A stretch of 64,000 nucleotides of DNA from Isobaculum melis (GCF_900111355.1 NZ_FOHA01000004.1:1-64000), one strand, 5' to 3'. Shown: positions 26,978-35,620, counted from the first letter of the stretch. Program-made: numbers and translations. Notes: a model not told the origin generated them from the letters alone.

Positions 26978-27985
26978 GTGACAAATACAGCTGTTGAACA
27001 ACTCTTTAGTTGCTTTGATCAATCAACAAAAATACTACAGAATGCATTAGGTGTTTCTTATTTAGAAGCCTTAGCGGAAACTGGTGAAAATATGTTGAAT
27101 GATGGTGTACCTCATGTTCAAGACGGGTTACCAAATGCACAAACAGTCATACAGTTAAAAGAGCTGTATGCTAAGCATGCTTTTAATGAGATGCCTGCAG
27201 AAGAAATCAGAAAAAGCTACCAACTGGCCTTATTGAAAGGTGCAAAAGAAGACCAACTACAACCCAATCATCAAATGACACCAGATGCAATTGGCTTTAT
27301 GATGGGCTATTTGACAGAAAAAATGGTAGGTGTTAAAGCTGAGCAGTTGCGCATACTAGATCCAGCTGTTGGAACTGGAAACCTATTGTCTACAATTTAC
27401 AATTTGTTTGAAGCAAAGAAAATTCAAGTTGCAGGAATTGGTGTAGATATTGATGATTTATTATTAGCACTAGCCGCTTCAGGAACAACTTTGCAACAAC
27501 AAAATATTCAATTATTCCATCAAGATGGTTTGCAAGACTTATTAGTAGACCCAGTGGATATTGTCGTATCAGATTTGCCAGTTGGTTATTATCCTAATGA
27601 TGATCGTGCGAAAAATTTTGAAGTTGCCGCAACAGAAGGACACTCTTATGCACATCACCTTTTGATAGAACAAAGCCTTCAGTATTTAAAAGAAGGTGGT
27701 TATGGGATATTTCTGGCACCTAGCAACCTATTTGATTCTGTAGAAGCACCTGCTTTACAAAAACTAATTGTTGCACAAAGTAATTTACAAGGGATTTTCC
27801 ATTTGCCTATAGGACTGTTTAAAAATGAAGCATCACGTAAATCTATTTATGTCTTGCAGAAAAAAGGAACAGAGATATTACCTGTTAAGCAAGTGTTGCT
27901 TGCTGAGATTCCAGATTTAAAAAATCAACAAGGAATGCTTCAATTTATGAAACAAGTTGAAGAATGGCATAAAGAAAATAAATAA
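26978..27985 (+). CDS. YtxK-like class I SAM-dependent (N6-adenine type) methyltransferase
   Basis: The 335-residue protein has a helical N-terminus and a Rossmann methyltransferase core. Motif I is LDPAVGTGNLLST near residue 128. Motif IV is DLPVGYYPND near 197, a variant of the (N/D)PPY motif of N6-adenine DNA methylases. YtxK homologues stand before ackA in Bacillus and after competence pilin genes in streptococci, but their substrate is unknown. No restriction partner or specificity subunit is present, so a restriction system is unlikely. GTG 26978 follows GAGGTGG. Confidence 0.82.
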   Translation: MTNTAVEQLFSCFDQSTKILQNALGVSYLEALAETGENMLNDGVPHVQDGLPNAQTVIQLKELYAKHAFNEMPAEEIRKSYQLALLKGAKEDQLQPNHQMTPDAIGFMMGYLTEKMVGVKAEQLRILDPAVGTGNLLSTIYNLFEAKKIQVAGIGVDIDDLLLALAASGTTLQQQNIQLFHQDGLQDLLVDPVDIVVSDLPVGYYPNDDRAKNFEVAATEGHSYAHHLLIEQSLQYLKEGGYGIFLAPSNLFDSVEAPALQKLIVAQSNLQGIFHLPIGLFKNEASRKSIYVLQKKGTEILPVKQVLLAEIPDLKNQQGMLQFMKQVEEWHKENK

Positions 27986-28012
27986 AAACGAACTAAGGGA
28001 GATTGAATACAA

Positions 28013-29203
28013 ATGACAAAAACAATTGCAATTAACGCAGGTAGTTCAAGTTTAAAATGGCAACTATTTGAAATGCCATCAGAAACAGTAATCGCTAAAG
28101 GAATCGTAGAACGTATTGGCTTAAATGATTCTATTTTTACAATTAAATATGGTGAAGATCAAAAATTTGAAGTCATTCAAGATATGAATAACCATGAAGT
28201 AGCGATTGAGTTATTATTAGAAAAATTAGTGGAATTAAACATCATTGCAAACTTCGATGAAATTACTGGTGTAGGACACCGTGTAGTTGCAGGTGGAGAA
28301 ATTTTTAAAGATTCTGCCTTAATTACAGACGAAGTTTTAGGTCAAATTGAAGAATTAGCTGATTTAGCACCATTACACAATCCAGCTAATGCAACAGGAA
28401 TTAAAGCGTTCAAAAAATTATTACCAAATGTAACTGCTGTAGCAGTTTTCGATACTTCATTCCATACAACAATGCCAAAAACAAGCTATTTATATAGCAT
28501 TCCAATGGATTACTATGAAAAATACGCTGCACGTAAATATGGTGCACATGGAACAAGCCACAAATATGTTTCAGAACGCGCTGCTGAAATGTTAGGTAAA
28601 CCAATTGAAGAATTAAAATTAATTTCTGCTCACCTAGGAAATGGTGCTTCAATCACTGCAATTGATGGTGGTAAATCTGTTGATACTTCAATGGGCTTCA
28701 CACCATTAGCAGGTGTAACAATGGGAACACGTTCAGGCGATATCGATCCTTCATTGATTGCTTACCTAATGGGTAAATTAAACATCACTGATATTAACGA
28801 ATTCATTAATATTTTAAACAAACAATCTGGTTTACTTGGTTTATCAGGTGTTTCAAGTGATATGCGTGATTTAGAAACTGCACAATTAACAAATGAAGAT
28901 GCAAATATTGCCCTACGTATTTTTGCAGATCGTATCAAAAAATACATTGGTTCATATGCTGCAACAATGAATGGTGTTGACGCGATTATTTTCACTGCTG
29001 GTATTGGTGAAAATGATATCAATATGCGTAAAGAAATCATTGATGGTTTAACATTCTTAGGTTGTGAAATGGATGAGGTATTAAACAATGTTCGTAGTGA
29101 TGAACGTGTAATTTCAACAGCTGACTCAAAAGTTAAAGTATTACTGATTCCTACAGATGAAGAAGTAATGATTGCGCGTGATGTAGAGCGTCTATCTAAA
29201 TAA
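28013..29203 (+). CDS. ackA: Acetate kinase
   Basis: AckA converts acetyl phosphate and ADP to acetate and ATP, the energy-yielding end of acetate fermentation. The 396-residue protein has the family signatures [16 protein letters not shown] (residues 4-19), [23 protein letters not shown] and FTAGIGEND. It is 27 nt downstream of the methyltransferase gene and is probably cotranscribed with it. AAGGGAG precedes ATG 28013. Confidence 0.97.
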   Translation: MTKTIAINAGSSSLKWQLFEMPSETVIAKGIVERIGLNDSIFTIKYGEDQKFEVIQDMNNHEVAIELLLEKLVELNIIANFDEITGVGHRVVAGGEIFKDSALITDEVLGQIEELADLAPLHNPANATGIKAFKKLLPNVTAVAVFDTSFHTTMPKTSYLYSIPMDYYEKYAARKYGAHGTSHKYVSERAAEMLGKPIEELKLISAHLGNGASITAIDGGKSVDTSMGFTPLAGVTMGTRSGDIDPSLIAYLMGKLNITDINEFINILNKQSGLLGLSGVSSDMRDLETAQLTNEDANIALRIFADRIKKYIGSYAATMNGVDAIIFTAGIGENDINMRKEIIDGLTFLGCEMDEVLNNVRSDERVISTADSKVKVLLIPTDEEVMIARDVERLSK

Positions 29204-29212
29204 TTAAGTAAA

Positions 29213-29246
29213 AAAAGGTAGTGAAGAATGTTCTTCACTACCTTTT
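29213..29246. terminator. Bidirectional terminator between ackA and uspA
   Basis: A perfect 16-bp inverted repeat (29213-29228/29231-29246) with a 2-nt gap between convergent genes. The longer U-run is on the minus strand. Confidence 0.88.
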
Positions 29247-29248
29247 GC

Positions 29249-29725
29249 TTATGCTTCTTTTTTTTCATCAATCGGTTGATTATCTAAGCCGGTACGAACA
29301 ATGAGTACATCACAATGTGCATGTCGAATGACATAATCAGAAACAGAACCAATAAATAAACGTTCTACAGCATTTAACCCTGTTGCACCTAGCATAATTA
29401 AATCAATATTATTTTCCTCTGGTAATTGTTTGGCAATAATGGCTTTTGGAGAACCATATTCGATAGAAACTTCAACTTTTTTAATTCCTTGCTTCTTGGC
29501 ATAGGCTTGATATTCAGCTAAAGTGGTTTCAGCAGATTTAGTTGCTTGTTCTGCCATTGCACCATCATAGCTCGTAACGCTTTGGAAGGCGCGTGTATCG
29601 ATAACATGAGTGAGCAATAAGGTTGATTGATTTCGTTTAGCAACTTCTACAGCCTTTTGAAAAGCGCGTTCTGATTCATCTGAACCATCGATTGCTACAA
29701 GAATGTGGTGATATTGGTTTAACAT
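29249..29725 (-). CDS. Universal stress protein UspA family
   Basis: The 158-residue single-domain Usp starts with HHILVAIDGSDESERA and has the ATP-binding motif GATGLNAVERLFIGS (G-x2-G-x9-GS) near residues 115-129, so it is an ATP-binding type. Such proteins are induced by starvation or stress and have no single known reaction. ATG 29725 is preferred because AAAGGGGTG lies just upstream on the minus strand; GTG 29734 is inside that site. Confidence 0.9.
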   Translation of the reverse strand: MLNQYHHILVAIDGSDESERAFQKAVEVAKRNQSTLLLTHVIDTRAFQSVTSYDGAMAEQATKSAETTLAEYQAYAKKQGIKKVEVSIEYGSPKAIIAKQLPEENNIDLIMLGATGLNAVERLFIGSVSDYVIRHAHCDVLIVRTGLDNQPIDEKKEA

Positions 29726-29757
29726 AGAAAACACCCCTTTTATTGAACTTCTTTACA

Positions 29758-29776
29758 CCTTGAGTTTAACACACTC
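29758..29776. repeat. Small inverted repeat in uspA upstream region
   Basis: TTGAGT, 7 nt, then ACTCAA. On the minus strand the left arm serves as a plausible -35 with TAAAGA 17 bp downstream, so the dyad could be an operator over the uspA promoter. Confidence 0.35.
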
Positions 29777-29845
29777 AAAAGAATTTTTAAAATAATAGTT
29801 ATTAAAAGCTGAAAATGATAGAATGGAGCTAGGTAGGTGAGAAAA

Positions 29846-30091
29846 TTGGAAAAAGGTAAGGTATTGATTGAAATTGCCTTTAGAAAAGGTCCCTTTAAAA
29901 TGTTCTTAGCTTTTGCAAAAGAAAAAGGCATACGCTATGTAGGAGAGATTGATATGGCTGCCTTAGAAGAATTTTCACAAAAAAAGGGTGTTGGTTCAGT
30001 TAAAATGTTTTCTGTAATAGAAAGACTAGCAGGTCCATTAGATTATATTCAAGAAGAATTATTTCCTGAAAGAGACATAAAAAATAAGTAG
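29846..30091 (+). CDS. Small conserved-looking protein of unknown function
   Basis: The 81-residue acidic/basic mixed protein has no membrane segment or signal. The middle reads GIRYVGEIDMAALEEFSQKK, followed by GVGSVKMFSVIERL. This spacing resembles a degenerate helix-hairpin-helix or RNA polymerase alpha-CTD-like fold, but the similarity is weak and no function is assigned. TTG 29846 is chosen because AGGTAGGTG ends 6 nt upstream. The gene is monocistronic with its own terminator overlapping the stop. Confidence 0.65.
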   Translation: MEKGKVLIEIAFRKGPFKMFLAFAKEKGIRYVGEIDMAALEEFSQKKGVGSVKMFSVIERLAGPLDYIQEELFPERDIKNK

Positions 30092-30130
30092 TTTGCTCCT
30101 GTTTAAATACGAAGCAAACTACTTATTTTT
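30083..30130. terminator. Bidirectional terminator after small unknown gene
   Basis: AATAAGTAGTTTGCT (30083-30097) pairs with AGCAAACTACTTATT (30113-30127), overlapping the stop codon and followed by T. It serves the plus-strand gene and the convergent membrane protein gene. Confidence 0.8.
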
Positions 30131-30407
30131 ATGATAATCTTTTAGTAATCCCACGTGCAAATTGAAAAATAAATAAGCAAATTAAGATTAAGAAAATATA
30201 CCAAATCATTTTTGAATCAATAAAAATGAGGACACAAGAAGCGACGCCAAAAAATAACATGATCCATCCATTGATTTTAAAAAATTGTTTATTTTTTTCA
30301 TTGGTTTGATTTTGAAGTAAAATATTACTACCACGGCCACTTAATAAATACCAGGCCATAATAAAAAAGATTGAGGCAAGAATGCCCATTAAGATATAAT
30401 AAATCAT
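30129..30407 (-). CDS. DUF3784-like small membrane protein
   Basis: The 92-residue protein has three hydrophobic helices (about residues 4-22, 43-62 and 68-85). The segment SGRGSNILLQNQTNEKNK between helices 1 and 2 follows the GKGSxLIAGYNT-like pattern of DUF3784 proteins. Function is unknown. ATG 30407 is chosen as the start of a compact membrane protein; the longer frame to 30458 adds a non-hydrophobic leader. The ribosome binding site is weak (GGTG 9 nt upstream). Confidence 0.6.
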   Translation of the reverse strand: MIYYILMGILASIFFIMAWYLLSGRGSNILLQNQTNEKNKQFFKINGWIMLFFGVASCVLIFIDSKMIWYIFLILICLFIFQFARGITKRLS

Positions 30408-30495
30408 ATCAATACACCATACTTTCTGAAGCGTTACTATTTTTTTATTATAGCACATAATAAAAATTAGTTAAAAAATAAGACCTCAGAATGCA

Positions 30496-30816
30496 TTAAT
30501 TTGAAAAAGTAGTATTGCGGACTTTCCAATCCTCTAGTTTGATACTTACCCAAAGACCATAAATACCAAGTGTTATAATGGTTAATAGCAACCATTTAAT
30601 CCAGTGACCAAATAAGCTAACGGCTGTCCCATTAAACTGTAATCTTTTTCCTTCAACTACGGTATGATTAATTTTCCAACCATATACCATACATAAAGCC
30701 CAAGGATAGCAAATACCAAGTGTAAAGATTGTAATGATTCCCCCTAATAATGACCAACCGATAAAACTTAATAATCCCCCATCAAAAAATGATGTTCTCC
30801 CATTTCTCATTTCCAT
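30496..30816 (-). CDS. DUF898-family membrane protein
   Basis: The 106-residue protein has the pattern of DUF898: FFDGGLLSFIGWSLLGGIITIFTLGICYPW, here read as one helix, then the conserved GKRLQFNGTAVSLFGHWIKW, then LLTIITLGIYGLW. There are two to three membrane segments and the function is unknown. AAGGAG precedes ATG 30816 on the minus strand, and a promoter is visible at 30856-30884. Confidence 0.75.
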   Translation of the reverse strand: MEMRNGRTSFFDGGLLSFIGWSLLGGIITIFTLGICYPWALCMVYGWKINHTVVEGKRLQFNGTAVSLFGHWIKWLLLTIITLGIYGLWVSIKLEDWKVRNTTFSN

Positions 30817-30855
30817 AAACTTTTAATCTCCTTATAAAATAATCATTAGATTTTT

Positions 30856-30884
30856 ATTCTATCATGATTTGATAGGCTTTCCAA
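30856..30884 (-). promoter_or_regulatory. Promoter of DUF898 gene
   Basis: On the minus strand TTGGAA (30884-30879), 17 bp, TAGAAT (30861-30856) with an extended TGA. Confidence 0.6.
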
Positions 30885-30972
30885 ATGTAATCTTAAAAAG
30901 TGGGGGCTTTTTAGTAGCAGATATCGTTATATTGTCGATTAAACAGAAATAAATGATTTTAGATAATGTGGC

Positions 30973-31013
30973 ACAAAAAAACTATTAGCAAGAATTCCAT
31001 TCTGCTAATAGTT
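30973..31013 (-). terminator. Terminator of tRNA-Arg
   Basis: AACTATTAGCA and TGCTAATAGTT form an 11-bp stem. On the minus strand it is followed by seven T, directly downstream of the tRNA. Confidence 0.85.
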
Positions 31014-31027
31014 CCTGATTAAAATAA

Positions 31028-31101
31028 CGTGTCCGGGGAGATTCGAACTCACGACCGCTCGCTTAGAAGGCGAGTGCTCTATCCAGCTGAGCTACGGACA
31101 C
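31028..31101 (-). tRNA. tRNA-Arg (anticodon UCU)
   Basis: The 74-nt cloverleaf has a perfect 7-bp acceptor stem (GTGTCCG/CGGACAC), a D arm GCTC/GAGC, anticodon arm CTCGC-CTTCTAA-GCGAG with anticodon TCT, and TTCGAAT in the T loop. It reads AGA. The T stem GTGAG/CTCCC has one U-C mismatch (positions 50-64). CCA is not encoded. It is a lone tRNA gene with its own promoter and terminator. Confidence 0.96.
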
Positions 31102-31171
31102 CTGTTAAATTTGTACACTGACCAAAGTCGTTGTAGCAAATAAATGAGTCACTCAAATGACTACGTTTCTA

Positions 31172-31200
31172 ATTATACATAGTTCAGTGTAAATATTCAA
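31172..31200 (-). promoter_or_regulatory. Promoter of tRNA-Arg
   Basis: On the minus strand TTGAAT (31200-31195), 17 bp, TATAAT (31177-31172). Confidence 0.7.
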
Positions 31201-31232
31201 GATAATTTTGATAAAATATACAAAAGAATACC

Positions 31233-31268
31233 AAAACCCTCTCATATCATTAGATAAAAGAGGGTTTT
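31233..31268 (-). terminator. Terminator after telA
   Basis: AAAACCCTCT and AGAGGGTTTT form a 10-bp stem just past the telA stop. The U-run is only four bases, so strength is uncertain. Confidence 0.6.
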
Positions 31269-31273
31269 CTTAC

Positions 31274-32461
31274 TTATTTAGTGGTAATTTCTAATAATTT
31301 ATCACGTAAATCATTTTCCATGACAGCTAATTCTTGTTCAGCTGCCTTACGTTTATGACGACCATCTTCTTGAATCTTCAAGGTTTCTTGTAAGGTTTCA
31401 ATTAAATCACTTTGTGTTTTTTGTAAGGTTTCCACATCAACAATACCACGCTCATTTTCAATAGCTGTTTCAATAGCGGAAGTTTTCAGCATTTCTGAAT
31501 TTTTCTTCATTAAGTCATTTGTTGTTTCAGAGACTTGTCGTTGAGCCGTAACCGCATCTTTTTGACGAATTAAGGTTAAGGCAATCGCAATTTGATTTTT
31601 CCATAAAGGAATTGCTGTATGAATAGAGGATTGAATTTTTTCTGCCAAAGCCTGATTGGTATTTTGAATCAAACGAATTTGCGGTGCTTGTTGAATCGTA
31701 ATTTGTCTTGCCAATCTTAAATCATGGGTCCGTTTATCTAAACGATCAGCAAACTGATTTAAATCATTAACGGCTTGGACATCCATTTGATCCCCTGATG
31801 CGGTTGCTTTTTCATTAGCTGCTGGAATTAATTCCTGGTGTAACTCCTCTAATTTCACTTCACCAGCTGCAATATAGATATTTAATGCATTGAAATAATC
31901 TTTATTTTTATCATAAAGCTGTTCTAATAGAGTGTTATCACTCAATAAAGCTTCTTTTTCTTTATCCAATTTAAAGGCAACCTTATCAATTTGCGCCCCA
32001 ATTTTTTGATATTTTGCAGTCATTTCAAAAACAGACTGTCTTGCTTTCCCAAAGAACCGTCTCAACATACTGTTTTCCTGCGCTTGTAACTCACTTGGCT
32101 TCGCTTCAGTTAAACGATACATCAAATCATTAAGAGAACGACCAATATCACCTGTATCTTGATTTTGCACATGATTTAACATGGTATGAGAAAATTCTCC
32201 CAATTTTTGCTGAGCAGCCGCACCATATGACATCACAGATTGTGCATCTGCAACATTAATTTGTGAAGCTAATTCTCTAGCTTGTTGCTGTCTTTCAATA
32301 GGGAGCTTATCTAATAAAGAGGAGCTCATTTCTGCTTTGATTTCTTTTTTAGTCATTGCTGGTTTTGGATTTTCAACATCAAATGGGTTGTTTAATAAAT
32401 CATCTAATTCACTACTCACATCTTTAACCTTTAATTCTACTAAATTATCTTTTTCTTCCAT
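31274..32461 (-). CDS. Toxic anion resistance protein, TelA family
   Basis: The 395-residue, highly helical, charged cytoplasmic protein matches the TelA/YaaN family: N-terminal [16 protein letters not shown] segment, central coiled coils, and [30 protein letters not shown] near residues 255-285. TelA proteins are linked to tellurite and to cell-envelope-active compounds, but the mechanism is not established. It follows an XpaC homologue by 48 nt, the same pair as xpaC-yaaN in Bacillus. AGAGGTG precedes ATG 32461. Confidence 0.88.
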   Translation of the reverse strand: MEEKDNLVELKVKDVSSELDDLLNNPFDVENPKPAMTKKEIKAEMSSSLLDKLPIERQQQARELASQINVADAQSVMSYGAAAQQKLGEFSHTMLNHVQNQDTGDIGRSLNDLMYRLTEAKPSELQAQENSMLRRFFGKARQSVFEMTAKYQKIGAQIDKVAFKLDKEKEALLSDNTLLEQLYDKNKDYFNALNIYIAAGEVKLEELHQELIPAANEKATASGDQMDVQAVNDLNQFADRLDKRTHDLRLARQITIQQAPQIRLIQNTNQALAEKIQSSIHTAIPLWKNQIAIALTLIRQKDAVTAQRQVSETTNDLMKKNSEMLKTSAIETAIENERGIVDVETLQKTQSDLIETLQETLKIQEDGRHKRKAAEQELAVMENDLRDKLLEITTK

Positions 32462-32509
32462 ATAGATACACCTCTTAGTTTATATTCTCTTTATTTTATC
32501 ATGAAGCTC

Positions 32510-33118
32510 TTACTTTTTCGCATGTTCTGCATCAGTTACTGCTTCTTCATTTTCTTCAGTAAAGAAAGTAGCATAGTCCTGTGAAATATCCTGACACAAT
32601 TGATCAATTCCTTCAGCACTCTCATTAATGGCTTCATAAACTGCTTTATTTTTAATTTCTTGCTGATTGATCTCAAGGTAGTGCGTGGTTAATTCTAATA
32701 AGGAAGGTAGATGCACATAAAGGAATTGATCGACTTCATGTAAACGAAGCGGATGATTGGTAATCCCTTTGAATAGACCATGCATAATCTTCACTGTATT
32801 GTTACGACTTTCAATGGCTTGAAGCTTGGTTGTATAGATCATATTTTTTTCAATTGCGACAATTTGTTCTTTCGCTGTAGACATTGTTTCTCTAAAAAAA
32901 TCAATTTCTTGCTTATCTAACCCTAAAGCTGCATATTGTTCTTGCTTTTTGATAGAAGCTTTTTTCTTTTTATCAGGAAGGATGATAATGAAGAGAATCA
33001 AACTAATGATAAAAAATGGAAGAAAATCTTCACTGATGCCATCGAAAAAGAAGTAGAAAACAGAGAAACCAGTTGTCACAATAAGTAAGTAAATCGCCAT
33101 TTTTTTTATTTTATTCAT
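32510..33118 (-). CDS. XpaC-like membrane protein (5-bromo-4-chloroindolyl phosphate hydrolysis family)
   Basis: The 202-residue protein has two N-terminal membrane helices (about residues 7-27 and 31-48) and a helical cytoplasmic domain. The family is named after a Bacillus phenotype (X-phosphate hydrolysis); real function is unknown. It is probably a membrane partner of the TelA protein encoded downstream in the same operon. AGGAGTG precedes ATG 33118. Confidence 0.8.
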   Translation of the reverse strand: MNKIKKMAIYLLIVTTGFSVFYFFFDGISEDFLPFFIISLILFIIILPDKKKKASIKKQEQYAALGLDKQEIDFFRETMSTAKEQIVAIEKNMIYTTKLQAIESRNNTVKIMHGLFKGITNHPLRLHEVDQFLYVHLPSLLELTTHYLEINQQEIKNKAVYEAINESAEGIDQLCQDISQDYATFFTEENEEAVTDAEHAKK

Positions 33119-33271
33119 AGTGGATCACTCCTAATTTCCAGTTTATAAAGTTGCTAGTTGCGATTCTTTATCATGCCCTTATATTAGCATAATTGTTTGA
33201 TGAAATGCTATCAGCCCTAAGATTGATTTTTTATTAGTATAACCTAGATTCTTTAATTTTTCGTTAACTAA

Positions 33272-33300
33272 TTGCACAAATTCGTAGTGGGCGGTATGAT
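33272..33300 (+). promoter_or_regulatory. Promoter of nudF operon
   Basis: TTGCAC (33272-33277), 17-bp spacer, TATGAT (33295-33300), in the divergent gap between xpaC and nudF. The rest of that 225-nt gap shows nothing else I recognise. Confidence 0.65.
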
Positions 33301-33343
33301 ATAGAAGAGAAATTTGAATCTAGCTAGCAGAAGGAGTGACAAG

Positions 33344-33898
33344 ATGAAATTTGAAGAAAAAACAACACATAGAGAAACCATTTATCAGGGGAAAATCATT
33401 GATTTATTCTTGGATGATGTGCAATTGCCTGATGGAAAAGCAGCAAAGCGTGAGCTGGTAAAGCATCCAGGAGCCGTGGCGATTATTGCATTTGTAGAAG
33501 CAGATAAAATGATTTTTGTGCGTCAATATAGAAAAGCTTTAGAAAAAACGATTGTTGAAATCCCAGCTGGCAAAATTGATCCAACTGATACAGATCATTT
33601 AGAAACCGCAAAACGTGAATTAGAAGAGGAAACAGCCTATCAAGCAAAAGCATTTTATTATGATACTTCTTTTTATACCTCACCTGGTTTTGCAGATGAA
33701 TTGTTACATGTCTATGTTGCAGAAGGCTTACATCAAGTTGCACAGCCATTAGCACAGGATGAAGATGAGTTTATTGAACTACTGGAATGGGATTTCAATG
33801 AAGCTTGGGCAGCCTACCAAAATGGTGAAATCATTGATGCTAAAACAGTTTATGCTTTGATGTTTTGGAAATTGAAACGAGAAAAAGTAGGTGAATAA
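33344..33898 (+). CDS. nudF: ADP-ribose pyrophosphatase-like Nudix hydrolase
   Basis: The 184-residue Nudix protein has the box around residues 76-98, with ETAKRELEEETAY carrying the catalytic RELxEE. The usual glycine of EExG is replaced by alanine (EETAY). The N-terminal KHPGAVAII and IFVRQYRKALEKTIVEIPAGK segments match bacterial ADP-ribose diphosphatases. ATG 33344 has AGAAGGAG upstream. It is followed by a small membrane protein and mtnN. Confidence 0.9.
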   Translation: MKFEEKTTHRETIYQGKIIDLFLDDVQLPDGKAAKRELVKHPGAVAIIAFVEADKMIFVRQYRKALEKTIVEIPAGKIDPTDTDHLETAKRELEEETAYQAKAFYYDTSFYTSPGFADELLHVYVAEGLHQVAQPLAQDEDEFIELLEWDFNEAWAAYQNGEIIDAKTVYALMFWKLKREKVGE

Positions 33899-33899
33899 A

Positions 33900-34157
33900 T
33901 TGTCAGAAGAAGGCTTAACACGAGCAGAAATACGTGCACAGAAAGAAAAAGAAGAGCAAGAATTGATTGAACGTGACCGTAAAAGAAGACAGGCAGAAAA
34001 AGAATATAAAAAGCAATTAAAAAAAGAGGGAAGATTAACAACTAGTCGAACAGAAGAACGATCAAAAAGCAGAGAAGCGGGTGCCATTTTAGATAAAGCA
34101 ATTATCATTGTGGCCAGTTTAATTGTGATTGTTATGTTGATTTTATTTTTTGTATAG
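33900..34157 (+). CDS. Small single-pass membrane protein of unknown function
   Basis: The 85-residue protein has a strongly charged N-terminal helix (residues 5-50, rich in Glu, Lys and Arg) and one C-terminal transmembrane segment (about 65-85, AIIIVASLIVIVMLILFFV), so it looks tail-anchored. No family is recognised with confidence. TTG 33900 is chosen because AGGTG ends 6 nt upstream; the GTG at 33891 is part of that motif. It starts 1 nt after nudF and is followed by mtnN. Confidence 0.75.
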   Translation: MSEEGLTRAEIRAQKEKEEQELIERDRKRRQAEKEYKKQLKKEGRLTTSRTEERSKSREAGAILDKAIIIVASLIVIVMLILFFV

Positions 34158-34171
34158 AAAGAGGGAATAGT

Positions 34172-34867
34172 GTGGCTAAGATTGGGATTATTGGTGCAAT
34201 GGAAGAAGAATTACGGATTTTAAGAGAAAAAATGACGATTACCAAAGAATATACAATTGCAGGTGCAGCCTTCACAGAGGGATTGCTAGAAAATCATGAA
34301 GTCGTGGTAGTTCTTTGTGGAATTGGTAAAGTAAATGCAGCCTTAACAACAACATTATTGTTAAATCAAGGCGATTTTTCAGCAGTCATTAATACAGGGT
34401 CAGCAGGTGCTTTAAAATCAGGCATGGAAATTGGTGATATTGTGATTTCAAATGAAGTGGCTTATCATGATGTAGATGTAACCGCCTTTGGTTATCTGAT
34501 GGGACAAGTTCCACAAATGCCAGCAAGATATCTTGCAGATAAAGCATTAGTTGAACAGGCGCAACTAGCAGCGGCAGAAACAGCTTTACCATCACATGTT
34601 GGATTGATTGTTTCAAGCGATTCATTTATTGCCAGTAAAGAAGCAAGTGAAAGGATTTTGGCACATTTTCCAGATGTTTACGCTTCTGAAATGGAAGGAG
34701 CTGCTATTGCTCAAGTTGCCCATCGTTTCAAAACACCTTTTGTTGTTGTTCGTGCCATGTCAGATACTGCTAGCGAAGAAGCAACGGTTGATTTCGATAC
34801 ATTCATTATTGAAGCTGGAAAACGTTCAGCCAATTTTGTTTGTCAGCTATTAACCCATCTAGCTTAA
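34172..34867 (+). CDS. mtnN: 5'-methylthioadenosine/S-adenosylhomocysteine nucleosidase
   Basis: This enzyme (Pfs/MTAN) cleaves adenine from MTA and SAH, feeding methyl-cycle detoxification and, where LuxS is present, AI-2 synthesis. The 231-residue protein starts MAKIGIIGAMEEELRIL, with the acid/base Glu near residue 12, and has the family motifs NTGSAGAL, EMEGAAIAQVA and VRAMSDTASEEA with the catalytic Asp. It starts with GTG 34172 behind AGAGGGA. Confidence 0.95.
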   Translation: MAKIGIIGAMEEELRILREKMTITKEYTIAGAAFTEGLLENHEVVVVLCGIGKVNAALTTTLLLNQGDFSAVINTGSAGALKSGMEIGDIVISNEVAYHDVDVTAFGYLMGQVPQMPARYLADKALVEQAQLAAAETALPSHVGLIVSSDSFIASKEASERILAHFPDVYASEMEGAAIAQVAHRFKTPFVVVRAMSDTASEEATVDFDTFIIEAGKRSANFVCQLLTHLA

Positions 34868-34891
34868 CCATTACAATAGGAGGTATTTAAA

Positions 34892-35440
34892 ATGAAAGCT
34901 CTTATTTTAATTGATTATACCAATGATTTTGTTGCAACAGATGGTGCGTTAATAACTGGGGAAGCAGGACAAAAGATTGAAGCTGAACTGGTTGCCTTGA
35001 CACAACAATTTGTTGCGCAAGAAGATTTGCTTGTTTTTGCAGTTGATGGTCATGATCAAAATGATAACTATCATCCGGAAAACAAGCTATTTCCTCCACA
35101 TAATTTAATTGGGACAACTGGTAGAGCGTTATATGGTCAACTTAATCAAGTTTATCAAGCAATCAAAAATTTACCTCAAGTCTATTGGCTAGATAAACGA
35201 CACTATTCTAGCTTTAGTGGAACTGATTTAGATAGCCGTTTAAGAGAGCGTGGCATTCAAGAAATTCACTTAGCAGGTGTTTGTACAGATATTTGTGTCC
35301 TGCATACAGCGATTGATGCTTACAACTTAGGCTATCAAATTGTGATTCATGCTCATGCAGTTGCAAGCTTTGATCCTATTGGACATGATTGGGCACTGCG
35401 TCATTTTAAAGAAACATTAGGCGCAACCATCATTATGTAA
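34892..35440 (+). CDS. pncA: Nicotinamidase/isochorismatase-family amidase PncA
   Basis: PncA deamidates nicotinamide to nicotinate for NAD salvage. The 182-residue cysteine hydrolase shows the catalytic triad: D8 in LILIDYTNDF, the lysine in LDKRHYSSFSGTDL, and the cysteine in AGVCTDICVLHTA. The metal-site residues lie in VDGHDQNDNYHPE. AGGAGG precedes ATG 34892. It ends directly before the infC promoter. Confidence 0.92.
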   Translation: MKALILIDYTNDFVATDGALITGEAGQKIEAELVALTQQFVAQEDLLVFAVDGHDQNDNYHPENKLFPPHNLIGTTGRALYGQLNQVYQAIKNLPQVYWLDKRHYSSFSGTDLDSRLRERGIQEIHLAGVCTDICVLHTAIDAYNLGYQIVIHAHAVASFDPIGHDWALRHFKETLGATIIM

Positions 35441-35448
35441 AAAAAAGT

Positions 35449-35477
35449 TTGACATTAAAGTGAAAAGATTATATACT
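35449..35477 (+). promoter_or_regulatory. Promoter of infC-rpmI-rplT
   Basis: Consensus TTGACA (35449-35454), 17-bp spacer, TATACT (35472-35477). Confidence 0.82.
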
Positions 35478-35483
35478 AAGAGA

Positions 35484-35620
35484 GTTGAGAAAACAAAGCA
35501 GAAGCTACCCGCTTCTCGCCTTAGTAACAAATGATGTTACTGGGCTAGATAACGAAACTATCTTACACATTCGTGTAAGTTCGTATAGTGGCGGGTTCAG
35601 TAATGAACTTGCCTTTTTTT
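35484..35620 (+). promoter_or_regulatory. L20 leader with attenuator terminator
   Basis: The structured leader before infC matches the known L20 autoregulatory leader in position and layout. An early stem (AGAAGC...GCTTCT near 35502-35518) is followed by further hairpins. A strong terminator then pairs GGCGGGTTCA (35590-35599) with TGAACTTGCC (35604-35613), followed by seven T. L20 binding is thought to favour termination. No covariance search was done. Confidence 0.8.

Noticed and set aside
26804-27022. 72-codon minus-strand frame upstream of the YtxK-like gene
   Set aside because: Although it lies in the region of the suspected minus-strand transcript, it lacks a ribosome binding site and its hydrophobic composition follows from AT-rich sequence. 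A non-coding RNA is more plausible than this protein.
26978-27985. Methyltransferase as part of a restriction-modification system
   Set aside because: The motifs are N6-adenine-methylase-like, but no endonuclease or specificity gene is adjacent, and the position before ackA is the conserved YtxK position.
28762-29271. 169-codon frame on the minus strand opposite ackA
   Set aside because: It lies fully antisense to the well-conserved ackA gene, has no ribosome binding site and a composition typical of a shadow frame (Ser/Ile rich).
31274-33118. xpaC-telA as a tellurite-resistance island or mobile cassette
   Set aside because: The pair occurs widely as chromosomal genes in Firmicutes, base composition is like the surroundings, and no mobile-element signatures flank it apart from a lone tRNA gene with no visible attachment-site repeat.
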